Source of the DNA: Pratylenchus scribneri
Lineage: Eukaryota; Nematoda; Chromadorea; Rhabditida; Pratylenchidae
Length of the DNA stretch: 64,000 nucleotides
Direction: 5' to 3'
Assembly: GCA_030063045.1 (NCBI GenBank)
Contig: JAQSEB010000019.1
Location: 1,426,001 to 1,490,000, forward strand
How positions within the stretch are numbered: position 1 is the first letter of the stretch; every line of letters starts with the position of its first letter. The notes under the pieces are model-generated. The model was not told the origin of the DNA, did no database searches, and saw nothing but the letters and a program-made list of their open reading frames with translations. Both the position numbers and the translations under genes were made by a program. Below, piece after piece: positions 33,906 through 46,369 of the stretch.

Positions 33906-34862
33906 TTTGTAATATTTTCTGGAAGAAATTTAAATGGGAGAATGAATATTTGGGTGGAAGGGCATAGGGCCATATCATATGAAATGGATTGATTGATTGC
34001 TTTGTTGGTTGGCAAAATGGCGCACGAGTGGAGGAAGCGATGGAAGGAAAATTATGGCCTTATTTTTTATTGTTAGCCAAACAATGTCCCTTTGAAAGTT
34101 GGGGAGAATAAGAGAAAGGGGAAATGCGACAATTTTGCAACAATTCTTATTATAAAAACGATTTACACTTGCAAACCCTATTTAAAAATGTTTGTAATTA
34201 AATTTGTGAATATTTGGGTATAAAAAGGAATGAATCGATGAATAGAAAATGGATCAATTGGGCCAAGGCAGTGGGTGAAGCTGCGAATTGTGAAATAGAA
34301 ATGGAAAGGAAAAAAAATGTGAGGCGAGTGAAATTAGGCTAAAAGGAAAATAATAAAGGAATGGGTGAGGATGGCTTCAAAAATTGTTGTTATCGGGCAG
34401 CCGCTGAAATGAATAAAAGAAGGAGAAAAACTGTTTTGTGGGCTTGGCCCTGGGACAAAAGCTGCACCATTGGACGACGATAAAAGAGCTGAAAAGAGTT
34501 TAAATGGTTTTGTTGTGTTTGGACAGCCATTTTGGGTTGAGGGAATTTTGAAAAGGAAAGGGCAAAATTTGGCCTAATCAATGTGGAAATTAAAAAAAAT
34601 TTAAATTTGGACTTTTAAATGGCATATCGCTTTCCCAGTTTGGTTATTTTCTCTATGAGATATGGGCCGAAAAATATTGCAGATGCGTTTATCAGCGGCA
34701 TTTCTTGTTAAAAATGGAGTGAACAGAAATTTTGCCTCCAGGCATATCATAAATGAAAGAATAAAGAATATGGTATTACAGCAGTTGTTTCAAATCAAAG
34801 GAAATAAATCTCTGTCGATTGAGTCCTCCCAGTGGAATTATTATTATTCTTAAAAAAAGGTG
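33906..34862. other. Upstream region of the small membrane protein gene
   Basis: Apart from the acceptor above, nothing is recognised. A 46-residue frame on the minus strand near 34390-34530 ends in a hydrophobic stretch but lacks other support. Confidence 0.45.
33919..33927 (-). promoter_or_regulatory. Probable spliced-leader acceptor
   Basis: On the minus strand TTCTTCCAG is followed after 13 bases by the ATG of the small membrane protein; no upstream exon is needed. This short distance is typical of nematode trans-splice sites. Confidence 0.45.
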
Positions 34863-35240
34863 GGATTAAAACAGGCGGAATTATTAAGTTGACCAGGCGG
34901 AATTATTCTAACCAGGCGGAATTATTCTAAGTTGACCAGGCGGAATTATTCTAAGTTGACCAGGCGGAATTATTCTAAGTTGACCAGGCGGAATTATTCT
35001 AACCAGGCGGAATTATTCTAAGTTGACCAGGCGGAATTATTCTAACCAGGCGGAATTATTCTAAGTTGACCAGGCGGAATTATTCTAAGTTGACCAGGCG
35101 GAATTATTCTAAGTTGACCAGGCGGAATTATTCTAACCAGGCGGAATTATTCTAAGTTGACCAGAGGCGGAATTATTCTAACCAGGCGGAATTATTCCAA
35201 CCAGGCGGAATTATTCTAACCAGGCGGAATTAAAACAGGC
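34863..35240. repeat. Satellite array 2, CAGGCGGAATTA family (intergenic)
   Basis: Tandem units CCAGGCGGAATTATTCTAA (19 bp) alternating with 24-bp units that carry an extra GTTGA. Ends decay into AATTAAAACAGGCGCATC. Confidence 0.9.
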
Positions 35241-38200
35241 GCATCGCGCATTTATTCTTAGGTGAATTTATTCTTATGAGTTGAAATTAAGTGGCATGAA
35301 GAAATTTGTAATTTTTGAACTTATTGCCGGAAAAATGTTTGCTTTCAACTTTCTCTTAAGGGAAAAAAACTGTAAAAAATCAGGAAAATAGGCGTCCAAA
35401 TAGATGGTGAAATTTATTTTTAATTTTATTAAGGAACAACAAAAACCTCGCATCCAAAATCTTTTTCACTCTTTTCGATTTTCATCGCCCACTTGAAAAG
35501 GGCGGCATGGCCACAAATGCGCCAAAATTAATTCGGTCACAGCGCCTATTCCTCCTTTCTGTTGGCGGACTCATCAAATGATGTGGGAAACGCATTCGGG
35601 CGGATAATCGATCCTGGATGAGCGAAATGGCCACAAAATGGCGGCACCAATAACAAAGGGTGTAAAGAGTCAGATTGGATTGACCCAAACGGTGGCTGTT
35701 GGCTTTTTCTCCGTCAATCGACTTCCCTCCTATCCCGCTGATGTATTCAAAAGCACCGTAATCCCCCCCCATATTTTCCCCATATTTACCTCATTCAATC
35801 CTTCGAATCCCTCCATTCCATTTCCCCTCTTTTCATTCTCGCCCTTCCCTCTTTCCCCTTTGGGAATAATTAATGCAATTTGCCTTCTCGCCCGTTTAGT
35901 CCCAGCGATTTAATTAAACCTTTTCCAATTCCCCATACCAAAATCCCCATTCCCCACCCACCCCTCTGCCAGCGCGACAATCCAACCCAATCCCCCTCCC
36001 CTTTTTTCTCTTTGCATTTTCAAGCAAATCCCCCATCCAACCAAATCCAATTCCCCCTTCCCATCATTTGTGCCCTTTCATTCACATTGCGCCTTTTTCG
36101 CCAAATCCAAACCCCCACCACATTTTTGCCCGTTTCCGCACCCTTTTCATCATTTCTTCCCCCAATAACCAATTTCCTCGCAAACTCATTCAAAAAAATG
36201 ACCCCTTCAAAAATAGTCCTCCTCCGGTCAGCCAAAAAAGTGCCCACTCTGGATCAGTGAGGCATAGACCAAAAATAAATAGGTTGCCCAAATGGGGGAA
36301 TTGGGGGAGAATGGACCGCCTGGGGAGATGGATGGCTGGGAAGGAGACGTTTTTTGTTGGAGAACACCCTTCGGCGTTTATTGCCCGAAAAGAATTGAAG
36401 AAGGAGACGATGCGCTTTTTTGGGGTTGGTTTTAGGTTTGAATGAATGAATGGAAGGAAGGCATCAATGTGGGGGGTTGGTTGACTGATGAGGAAAGGAT
36501 GAGAGGGGATTTGGCTGGATGGAAGGGGTTGAGGGTTTTTTGGGAGGATTTGGCTAATTCAATCCTTCTCAAAAAATACAAACAAATCCAAAATTGGGTT
36601 GTGTAATTCCTATTTTTCCAATGTTTTTACCGTTAATTTAGCCTCTCATTTTCCATTTTTGACTTTCCATTTTGTCCGCACAGCAACCAAGTTTTAATTG
36701 GAAAATGAATATCAAATAATGGGACCCAGAATTGGCAATAATTTCTGCGAATTGGTTGGGAGGAAAACGGGAAAGTGGATAAGAGTTATAAAACTGCATT
36801 CCGGGCCCATTAATGGCCATCGGGAGCAGTAAGATAGAAGCCAATTTGAGGAGGGAATTGGTGAATGAAATATTTTGAGAATTACCTACAGAAATTTAAC
36901 TGATTTTTTGGCAAAATTAGGGAAAATAATTAAAATAATGTGTTAGAAACTTAAAATTTAATTCAAACAATGTCAATTTAAAATCCCCGAAAATAATACA
37001 TAAGAACATATTTCGGATATAAAAATGAACAAATTGGCGCGCCCTATGATGACCAAAATCCAAGCAAAATTTTGAGCAGAAAATATAGAAAAAATGGGCA
37101 TTTATTAGATGGAAAGTTGATTTCAAAATTTAAATATTCCCAATTAAAACCCAAATCAAATAGAATGGCAGATTGAAATGATGTTAGACTGCTAAATGGC
37201 AATGTAATTGGCGCAAAGCTGTAGAAAATATTCGCTAGAAAACCGCAATAAATATGTTAATTATGAATGTGACGAATATGGAAAATAAAAATAAATAAAT
37301 GGAATTGGCCAATTCCTTCTTGTATAAATCCCCCAAAATTTATGTACATTTTTATATGGACACAGCCGGGGGCCATCCTCCCTTTCACAATAAACGATAG
37401 CAAAAAGGCTCGATCGAGGTTGGATTGGGAGGACATCTGGAGCTTATTTCAATGCTGTGGCCATCATTTGGGTTGATGGGTTAAACGGCCACATCCAAAA
37501 GCCGCATCCTCTTATTGTCAGAGGGCGGCCAAATCGACGAAGGCAAAATCGATTCGGGAAAATGTGGATGTGAGACCCGGCGGCGGCGGCGCTGGTTTGC
37601 TCCATTCTCGGCGGGCCAGTCCCCATTCCCTAATATCAGCTGCGCAAATTGTTCATTTTGGTTGGCCAAATAGCGTCAAATGGATTTTGCAAGGAAAAGC
37701 TATATTTCCGACATCATCACAAATCCCATCAATACATTTGTTTTTGACCACATCCCATCCTTTTGGTCATCCCATTCCAATCCATTCATCTTTTAGACAT
37801 CTAATTTTCTTTAATTTTCGTTCATTTCTTTAAAGAATTGCACCGCAAAATGTTCAAAGATTTTGTCCGCCTATTCAAACTTTTCTGCATTTAATTTCAT
37901 TTGACACACACAAAAGTGGCAAGGTGTAAAGGAGAATTAAGGGGACAAAGGCAATAGGGAAGTTGATTGAAATGAAAAGGAACAATTGCGGGTCAAATGG
38001 AATGGCAAAACATCCATCGGCCATTCCATTCACCCATCCTTCCTTTCGTCCAATCGCGCCAGCCCGTTCATCGTTCGATGGTCGGTGGTGGTGACAATGG
38101 TCATCGCGCACCAAATGCACCAAACAATACAAAATCCACATTCCCCTTTCCGATTCATTTTTGCGGGCTTTTGCCCTCGGTAGCATCATCCGCCTTCGCC

Positions 38201-38261
38201 GCATTTTTATGTCAGCCATCCCTTCGATCCAATTCACTGCCCCTTTTCCCTTCGGCCATTT
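35241..38261. other. Gene-poor region, nothing firmly recognised
   Basis: Contains pyrimidine-rich blocks (35.75-36.2 kb), purine-rich blocks (36.3-36.55 kb) and a GC-richer patch near 37.45-37.65 kb with a GGCGGCGGCGGCG run. Frames of up to about 137 codons occur on both strands, but none has splice continuity or recognisable domains. Confidence 0.45.
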
Positions 38262-38882
38262 GGCAATCCTAAAGAATCCGTATCCCAAAAAATTTTTTTA
38301 ATTTTTTTTTTAAAAATGAATTTCTAGTGGTTGTCAGGGGCATAGAACACGAATCTGACATCTATTTTGCCATATATTCCCATCTTGGTAAGATAATGCC
38401 AACTTTTTACCAAGAAAAGGTAAAGGGGGACCAAGGGCATTTTTGGTGAAAAATTTTATATGACCATATAATAGCTCAATCAACGCAGCTCGATGAGAGG
38501 AATCGAATGGTATTATTTTTATTGAATAATATTGCAATATAGACAAGTTAGACGTCAAAATATCTTACCATGACAAATATTTCTTTTGGCCATAACTTGT
38601 CGATAACTGAATATTACGCTATAAAAATGGTATCATTCGATTCTGCTCGTCGAGTTGCTTTGAATGAGCTATAGATTGCTCATAGAAAAATTTTTACCGA
38701 AAATGTCCTTGGTCCCCCCTTTGTATTTTCCTGGTAAAAGTTGGCATTTTCTTACCAAGATGGCAAGATATGACAACATTGATGACAGAATCGTGTTCTA
38801 CGCCCTCGAAAACCTCTAGAAACCAATTTTTAAAAAAATCTAAAAAAAATTTTTTTTGGGATACGGATTCTTTAGGATTGCC
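38262..38882. mobile_element. Foldback DNA transposon (hAT-like MITE), 621 bp, with 8-bp target duplication
   Basis: Ends GGCAATCCTAAAGAATCCG and, inverted, CGGATTCTTTAGGATTGCC. The two arms match for about 250 bp with point differences, leaving a centre of about 100 bp. GGCCATTT lies directly outside both ends (38254-38261 and 38883-38890): an 8-bp target duplication as made by hAT or P-type transposases. No coding capacity. Confidence 0.85.
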
Positions 38883-40782
38883 GGCCATTTTCCCTTTTAA
38901 CCAATCTCCGAATCCCCGTTCCATTCAATTCAAATATGTTGAATTCAATTTTAATGAAATGAATTTTTGAGAATGGCGCGAAATGTTACCACTCCATTTT
39001 ACCTATTCCATTCAGTCAATCCTTTTACCCATTTTAACCATCCAATTCATTTGCTTCATTCCCCTACTCATTGGCTGCCAATTGGCCAATTCCCATTTCT
39101 CTTTGCCCATTCCAAATAAAGTCCCGCGCCAGTCAGCCGAGTTTGAGGGAAGGGAGGAGGGAGGGGGCTGCCGATTTGTCGAGGCTTTTTGGCTACTGTA
39201 ACGGCGGAGGAAGGGGAAAGCGAGAAAAAGTGGAAATGAAAGCGGGAAATATTATTGGGGCTTTTGGAGGGGAAATCCAATGAATTTGGCTGCTTCAGAG
39301 TTGAACGATAAAAAAATGGTGGGAAATAGATGATCGGCCCCATTCCATCGCCTTTTGGCCATAACTCATTTCTCCTCTCTTCCGCCAAAATCCTCAATGC
39401 CATCCAATTCCCTCAAATCCATTCATCCTCAAATCCTCCGCCGGAATTGTTTGCTTCGCCTTTATGACTTTTTACAGCGCCGTTGGCGCCTGGCGGCTTC
39501 CTTTTTGCTAAAATTTTCCGCCTTTTTATCCCTCCACTTTTACCCTTTTCAATGCTTTTTGCCAAAGTGCGCGAAAACCGAGGAAACGGCACATTTTGGG
39601 AAGGAGGAAAATTGGCATTTGGGCAAACAGGCAAATCGAAGGAATGGAAAGGGGAATGAGGGAACAGCTGCCGAATTCCAAATTGCCCTTCTGTCCAATC
39701 AAAAGAGTAACAATTCATTCAAAGGGGCTGAAGGGCAATTGTAATTCCTTGTGGGCATTGTCCAATGTCCATCAGCCAAAATGATGAATCCTTCACGCCT
39801 GTCTGATGGATGCCAATGCCCTCAACCCAATTTCCCCTTGAACTCATTCTGCAAATTCATTAGACCAAATCATTCATTCATTCCCAATTCCTGTCAATTT
39901 CATCCCACCCTCTCTAATAATTCCCCTCTAAACCATTCATTCATTGTTCGCGCAGTCCTCCCAATTTTCCACCCAATCCAAACTCATCCTTCATTCATTC
40001 ACCACCCAAAATGTGTGCCAATGCCAATCGATCTTCTCGGGCATATACTCCCCCCTCTTATTTATTCCTGGCCTTCTGTGCCCCCACCCCCGCCCCCTCA
40101 TTCTCTCCTAGCCCAAAATTGGCATGGACGCCAAAATTGTGTGCGCGGGATGGAATGGCCGGGCAAACCACCATCACAGTCTTCTGCTTTGGTCGCGGGA
40201 AGAGGCGGAGTCGGGGGACACTGAATCGAAAGAAGAAAAGGGCCATTGACAAGCAGCACAGTCTGATGAAGGAGACTGGAGGGGCGAAAGGAGCGCGGAC
40301 AGACCCACCACCAAAACCGACGAGTAGCGCCCCCCAGCGAAGTGGTGGTGGTGGAAAGAGGGCAAGCGCGGATGAATGGACCATCCCCCTACATAGCCAA
40401 ACGGTCCATTCTTTTCTTCCTTCCATTTTTCCCCAAAATTGGCTTCCCTCGCGCGGCCAGTCCATCGCCAAATTCGGCGGTGCCCTCACACAGTCCATTA
40501 TTCGCCTCCTTTATGTTTTTCTTTGCCTTCTTTTGTGCGAATCCTGGTACATTTTGGCCAAGAAACGAGAAATGAAAATGACCTCAATGGGTGCCATTCA
40601 ATGCAACATTGCCTGGGGCAATATTCCTCAAAATTGGCCAAGGACTTTTGATTGTCCGCCCATTTTCCCTTTTTATTTTCGATCACAATGAATGCCATTC
40701 AGCCTTAATTCCTTTCTTTTATTCCCATTTCTTTTAAACCCGAATTTCAATTTTAAGCCACTTCATCATTGGCCCCCTTTCA
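38883..40782. other. Upstream region of the E-protein gene
   Basis: Mixed base composition, GC-richer at 40.1-40.5 kb where an open frame lies (listed). No other exon is supported. Probably contains the E-protein promoter. Confidence 0.45.
40155..40691 (+). CDS. Candidate ORF, 178 residues, basic N-terminal half
   Basis: ATG-started frame with a strongly basic, proline/serine-rich start (GRGKRRSRGTLNRKKKRAID) and a hydrophobic stretch later (IIRLLYVFLCLLLCESWYIL). No family is recognised, and both other strands also have long frames here because the patch is GC-rich. It ends 92 bp before the likely spliced-leader site of the E-protein gene. Could be a real gene, an outron ORF, or chance. Confidence 0.25.
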   Translation: MAGQTTITVFCFGRGKRRSRGTLNRKKKRAIDKQHSLMKETGGAKGARTDPPPKPTSSAPQRSGGGGKRASADEWTIPLHSQTVHSFLPSIFPQNWLPSRGQSIAKFGGALTQSIIRLLYVFLCLLLCESWYILAKKREMKMTSMGAIQCNIAWGNIPQNWPRTFDCPPIFPFYFRSQ

Positions 40783-40783
40783 G
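40774..40783 (+). promoter_or_regulatory. Probable spliced-leader acceptor of the E-protein gene
   Basis: CCCCTTTCAG is followed by TCAATCAA and then the ATG. An acceptor only 8 bases before a start codon, with no fitting upstream exon, is characteristic of SL trans-splicing in nematodes. Confidence 0.5.
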
Positions 40784-40791
40784 TCAATCAA

Positions 40792-43700
40792 ATGCAACAA
40801 TCCACCCCGCAGGCATCATCAAATACCATCATGGGCCAATTTTCGCAACAACAACCAAATATCCCCTCATCAGGCTATGTCCCACATCCATCGCCGGCAT
40901 TCCTTCAATCCACCGCCAATTTTGAAATGGCCAATTCCAATCCATCGGTGGTCGATTCATTTGCCCATCAATACCATCAAATTCATTTGTATCCTCCGCC
41001 CAACGGTGGTATGCCTCCAGCCGAATTGCAGCAACTCAATGGGGGGACGACGATGCAGCCAATTGGCCAACAAAGACATTCGCCCCAACCGCCGATCGGC
41101 CAATTCCATCAAAATGAAATTACGGTAAAGCAAAAAGGGGGAAAGAGGAAAAGCTGCCCTTTTGGTTGCGAAGGAATTCTCCAACCACCCCCGCGAATAT
41201 ATAATCATCTTTTTGGCGCGCGATAATTTCCCTTTTTTGAAGAATTTTTGACCTTGAATTGGTTTTGCCCTTCTCATCCATTGAATTGAATTGATGGATG
41301 CGAATTTGAGAAAATGAAAATGAAGATGGAAATGGGAAGGGGGGGGGATTTGAATGGAAAACGGAAAGGAAAAAATGGGATTTCCGGAATACAAAAAAGC
41401 TGAGAAAATTGCCCAAAAATTTAGTCAATTTTTATGAAGGGAATCGAAACTTTTTTCCCTGCATAAAATGAACAATAGTGGTTGAGGGGATATCTGGGTT
41501 TATGATCTTTTTGTCCACAAAAATGGGTCAAACAAATTTGTTTATTGTCCATTCAAAATTGGACAAGAAGATTCTAATCTATTTTTGGTCATTCAGCAGA
41601 AAACACAAAATGGAATGACTGGGCCAGGCCGACCACCGAAACAAAGGGACAAAACGGAGGGGAATGTGGTCAAGGAGGATGGACAAATGGAAAATGGCCG
41701 AAAAATGAACATAGAAAGGGGACAACCACCTCCAACAGAGAATGGTGGCCATCATGGAGGAGATAATAATAATAATAATTCGGCAGAGGTATTAGTTTGA
41801 GAATATGAATAAATGGTGGAAATTAATTGCCAAATTTAAGGTTAATCCTGGCGGCAGCATGAATGTGCCATCCTCGTCAATTTGTGCCCCTCCAATCCCA
41901 CAAAATCATTTCATTTACGGGTCAAATGGAACATTCGGTGGCCCATTTGATGGAATGGGCCCATCCGAATATTCAACAACATTGGGCGGATGGAATGGCA
42001 TTTTGCCAACATCGTCAGTTAATTCGGAATTAATCCCAACAATTCTTTTCACTGTTCCCTTTTTCAGTTATCCCCAAATTGGGCCACATCAAATGACAGG
42101 GCCAATGGCCACTGGGCCTTGTATTGGACATGAAGAAATGGGCGGCGGTGGCACTTTGGGAATTTATGCCCCAAATGGGTTGATGAATGGTTTACACGGA
42201 CAATTGCCATATGAATTGGAACCGATGAGAACAGCCGGTTATGGAGTTTGGCCAACGGGAACCGGCAATGGAGGATATTATATGGTTGGAATTGGGGGAA
42301 TGGGGAATAATTTTACATTTATTTTGAAGGGGAATGATCATCAACATGTAAAATTGTTGACCGCCGATGGACAATATTTGGGCCCAAATGCTGGAAATGG
42401 CCAGCCAGATCAATTCACTGATGTTGCCGCCTTTTATGGGTCATTACAGGTAAAATATAAATGTATATTTTAATCAAAATTGTTTTGGGGCATTGTCCGA
42501 CAAAAATGGAATGCTTTAAACTATAAGTCTTTCCCTCCTTTACCTCGACCTCTAAACTTGTTCCTTTTCATTGGCCCCTACCCAAAAATTACGACAATTC
42601 GGCGGGGCAATCATCCACCCAAAATTCCTCCAACTAGTTTGCCCAATTCCTCCCTTTTTGGCACTTTTTCATGTGCCGCCTCGCGCCGATGGATTGGATA
42701 TTTCCCCCTTTGCCATTGCACACAAAATTGGGCCGTAATAAAGGATCAAATGGGGGAAAACTGCCCACTTTTGGTCATGATGCCGCCAATTGGCTGGGAT
42801 TTGGGGAAGGGGGAATTCACTCCACGATTGGCGGCATTCATTTACAAAAGGATTTTGGATGAAAAATAAGGAGAGAAGAAGATTTGGAGGGAAAGAAGAT
42901 TTTGGCACAAAATTAATGAGCAAAAATTAATTATTGTTTAGGTAGTGAATGAAATTTGAGATTTTTGAGAAAATATGGTAATATTAAGAAGGTTTTAAGA
43001 AACGAAATCAACATTGAGTTTTTAATCGTTTTGACGCCAATTTTTAGATGGTTGAAAAGAGAAATAATTCGATATAAATTTGACTATATTTGTCAATGCC
43101 AATAATGCCTAGGGCCTTTGTCCTATTGTACCGTGTTTTTGCCTACTGTACCCCCACTTTTTGCCTAATCACCCTGTCTGTCACCCTATCAATCAAATAT
43201 TGCCTCAATCTCCTTTTTTAAAAATCCAACCTTTTCCTTTTCCCTCCTATTGCCTTTTTTCACCCTTCACATTTTCATCAAATTTTGCATACATTAAATA
43301 AAGAATAATTAAAAGTTGATTCGTCTCTAATCCCTATCCCATTTATTGGGCCACTGAGGGCTTAAACCTAGGCCCACCTCTTGTCCCAAACAATTTAATT
43401 AGCCCGAGATTAGAACAAAAATATTTAAATATTATTTTCCAATTTCTAGGCTATTCCTGGCTCCATCGATGCTTCGGCATTCCCATCGGCCATTTCTACA
43501 CTTCCACCACCTCCATCACAATTGGCCAGTTCCGATCAACTTTTTGGTTTGTTTCCTTATTAAATCCATTTCATGAAACATAAATCCATTTCAAGGCCTT
43601 CAACATGGATTTCCATCAATTTGTCCGTCTCAAATGGAAGCAACCACCTCATTGAATGGACTCACCCAAATTGGCGGTCAACCCCTGAATAATGGCCATC

Positions 43701-46369
43701 CAAATCCATCAACAACAATCCTCTATCCTCAGCCGCCTCCTCAACAATCCGCTGAATTGTTTGGTGGCGGAGGAACGGCAATGGCACAATTGGGAGGAAG
43801 CCAAAATGGAGGCAACGATGGTGCCACAAAATTCGGAAATGCCAACGGCGGTTCGTTTTACGGGGAAAAGGATATTTTAATATCATTGATTGACACCTTT
43901 TTATACCATTCTTTTACATTTAAATATTCCAAGCAAAATCGGTAATTTCTTTCAGTCCAACCTCCGCAACATTGCAATTCACGTCCAGGACCAAGTAACC
44001 AACATTCGGCGGGGCTGGCCAAAAAATCAACGGCTGTTAAAGCAAATTTGAGAGGTGCAACGGCTTTGGGAAGGCCGAGTACATCGGCTGGACAGAATTT
44101 GGCCGAACGAAGTGGTGGCACCACAAGTCCGCCAAAGAGGAAATCCCGGTCAAGAAGTGTGGTCAAATCGGAAGATGATGAAAATATGACGGAGGAAAGG
44201 GAGGCGGAACGAAGGAATGCTAATAATACACGGGAAAGGTAAGAGATGCTTTTAAAACATTGAAATGGAATTGGCAACAAATTATAGAAATGCTAATTTT
44301 AGAACTTCACCTTTAGGATATGGGTAGGTAAGAATAGTTTCGCCTGTTTAACTAGTAAAATAATTCCATTCAAATAAATTCGCTAATTTAATTCCGCCTG
44401 TATCTATGAATAAATCCGCCTGTCTGATTAAGTTTTAATTCCGCCTATTTGACTAAGTTTTAATTCTGCCAGAATAATTCCGCTTGGTTAGTATAATTCC
44501 GCCTGGACAACTTAGAATAATTCCGCCTGGTTAGAATAATTCCGCCTGGTTAGTATAATTCCGCCTGGTTAGAATAATTCCGCCTGGTTAGTATAATTCC
44601 GCCTGGTTAGAATAATTCCGCCTGGTTAGTATAATTCCGCCTGGTTAGTATAATTCCGCCTGGTTAGAATAATTCCGCCTGGTTAGTATAATTCCGCCTG
44701 GTTAGTATAATTCCGCCTGGTTAGAATAATTCCGCCTGGTTAGAATAATTCCGCCTGGTTAGTATAATTCCGCCTGGTTAGTATAATTCCGCCTGGTTAG
44801 AATAATTCCGCCTGGTTAGAATAATTCCGCCTGGTTAGTATAATTCCGCCTGGTTAGAATAATTCCGCCTCTTTAGTATAATTCCGCCTGGTTAGAATAA
44901 TTCCGCCTGGTTAGTATAATTCCGCCTGGTTAGAATAATTCCGCCTGGTTAGTATAATTCCGCCTGGTTAGTATAATTCCGCCTGGTTAGAATAATTCCG
45001 CCTGGTTAGTATAATTCCGCCTGGTTAGTATAATTCCGCCTGGTTAGAATAATTCCGCCTGGTTAGAATAATTCCGCCTGGTTAGAATAATTCCGCCTGG
45101 TTAGTATAATTCCGCCTGGTTAGTATAATTCCGCCTGGTTAGTATAATTCCGCCTGGTTAGTATAATTCCGCCTGGTTAGTATAATTCCGCCTGGTTAGA
45201 ATAATACCGCCTGGTTAGAATAATTCCGCCTGGTTAGTATAATTCCGCCTGGTTAGTATAATTCCGCCTGGTTAGTATAATTCCGCCTGGTTAGTATAAT
45301 TCCGCCTGGTTAGAATAATACCGCCTGGTTAGAATAATTCCGCCTGGTTAGTATAATTCCGCCTGGTTAGTATAATTCCGCCTGGTTAGTATAATTCCGC
45401 CTGGTTAGTATAATTCCGCCTGGTTAGTATAATTCCGCCTGGTTAGTATAATTCCGCCTGGTTAGTATAATTCCGCCTGGTTAGAATAATTCCGCCTGGT
45501 TAGAATAATACCGCCTGGTTAGAATAATTCCGCCTGGTTAGAATAATTCCGCCTGGTTAGAATAATACCGCCTGGTTAGAATAATTCCGCCTGGTTAGTA
45601 TAATTCCGCCTGGTTAGAATAATTCCGCCTGGTTAGTATAATTCCGCCTGGTTAGTATAATTCCGCCTGGTTAGTATAATTCCGCCTGGTTAGTATAATT
45701 CCGCCTGGTTAGAATAATTCCGCCTGGTTAGAATAATTACGCCTGGTTAGAATAATTCTTATTGATCTAATAATTTTGGGTACAAACGTTTAAATAATCC
45801 TATTTAATATGTCAAAATATATTCTAATTAATCCACCTTATTTATAGAATCCGAGTGCGTGACATCAACGCTGCATTCAGGGAATTGGCCCGACTATGTT
45901 CGCAGCACATGCCAAATGTATGCCTAACAATAATGGGAATTTTAAAAAAGTTCAAATTCATTTTTAGGTCGAGGAACGTTCATTGACCAAATTGGGAACG
46001 GTTTGTGGATGAATGGATTGATTCAATCAAAAATACTTTTTCCATATTTTTCAGTTGCTCAAGGCAGTCGAATTGATTCCAATTTTGGAGAAAAAGGTGG
46101 AGGAGAAGAATCGAACAATGGGCACTCGGAGGGAATGCTTGAAGCAAAGGTTGGAGGCAGCTGGCACATCACCTTCATCGGCAATGTCAATGGCACCACA
46201 AATGCTCCATCAAGGGTCAATGAATGCGGCTTCAATTTCGCCATTCCCTCCTTTGGCTACCGGACCCCATCCATCGGCCATTTTGGGCCTTGGCCCTGGC
46301 CCATCCGGTGTCATGCATCATCCACAACAGACGCAGGCTGCCGGTGGAGGAGGAGGCCATTTCAATTGA
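40792..46369 (+). CDS. hlh-2: Class I bHLH transcription factor (E protein; daughterless/HLH-2)
   Basis: Ten exons: 40792-41124, 41597-41788, 41841-42013, 42068-42449, 43450-43546, 43596-43850, 43956-44238, 45848-45917, 45968-46000, 46055-46369; 710 residues. Residues 1-545 are low-complexity, rich in Q, P, N, G and S. The bHLH domain spans about 561-630: ERRNANNTRERIRVRDINA, AFRELARLC, TKLGTLLKAVELIPILEKKV, then a tail ECLKQRLE like the E-protein NLNPKAACLKRRE. E proteins dimerise with tissue-specific bHLH factors and bind CANNTG sites in neural, muscle and gonadal development. C. elegans HLH-2 is much shorter (about 400 residues). The bHLH is coded by four exons; the first break, inside the basic region, is a 1.6-kb intron filled by a satellite array. 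The fourth intron carries an R1 repeat. Confidence 0.93.
43091..43414 (+). repeat. R1 dispersed repeat, copy g (E-protein intron)
   Basis: Starts TGTCAATGCCAATAATGCC, the clearest 5' terminus among copies, and ends near AGCCCGAGATTAGAAC. Same orientation as the host gene; ends 35 bp before the acceptor. Confidence 0.85.
44341..45759. repeat. Satellite array 3, inverted CAGGCGGAATTA family (E-protein intron)
   Basis: From about 44,480 roughly 65-70 copies of a 19-bp unit, TTAGTATAATTCCGCCTGG or TTAGAATAATTCCGCCTGG, in no fixed alternation. The first 130 bp hold decayed units with longer spacing. It is the reverse complement of the core in arrays 1, 2 and 4. Confidence 0.95.

Noticed and set aside
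35482..35772. 96-codon minus-strand frame
   Set aside because: Starts without ATG and lacks matching exons; residues do not suggest any family.
40058..40498. 146-codon minus-strand frame near 40.2 kb
   Set aside because: Shadow of a GC-rich patch; composition is implausible and there are no splice sites or domains.
9154..45759. Regular short repeats resembling CRISPR arrays
   Set aside because: Units are head-to-tail with no unique spacers and lie in eukaryotic introns; they are satellite DNA.
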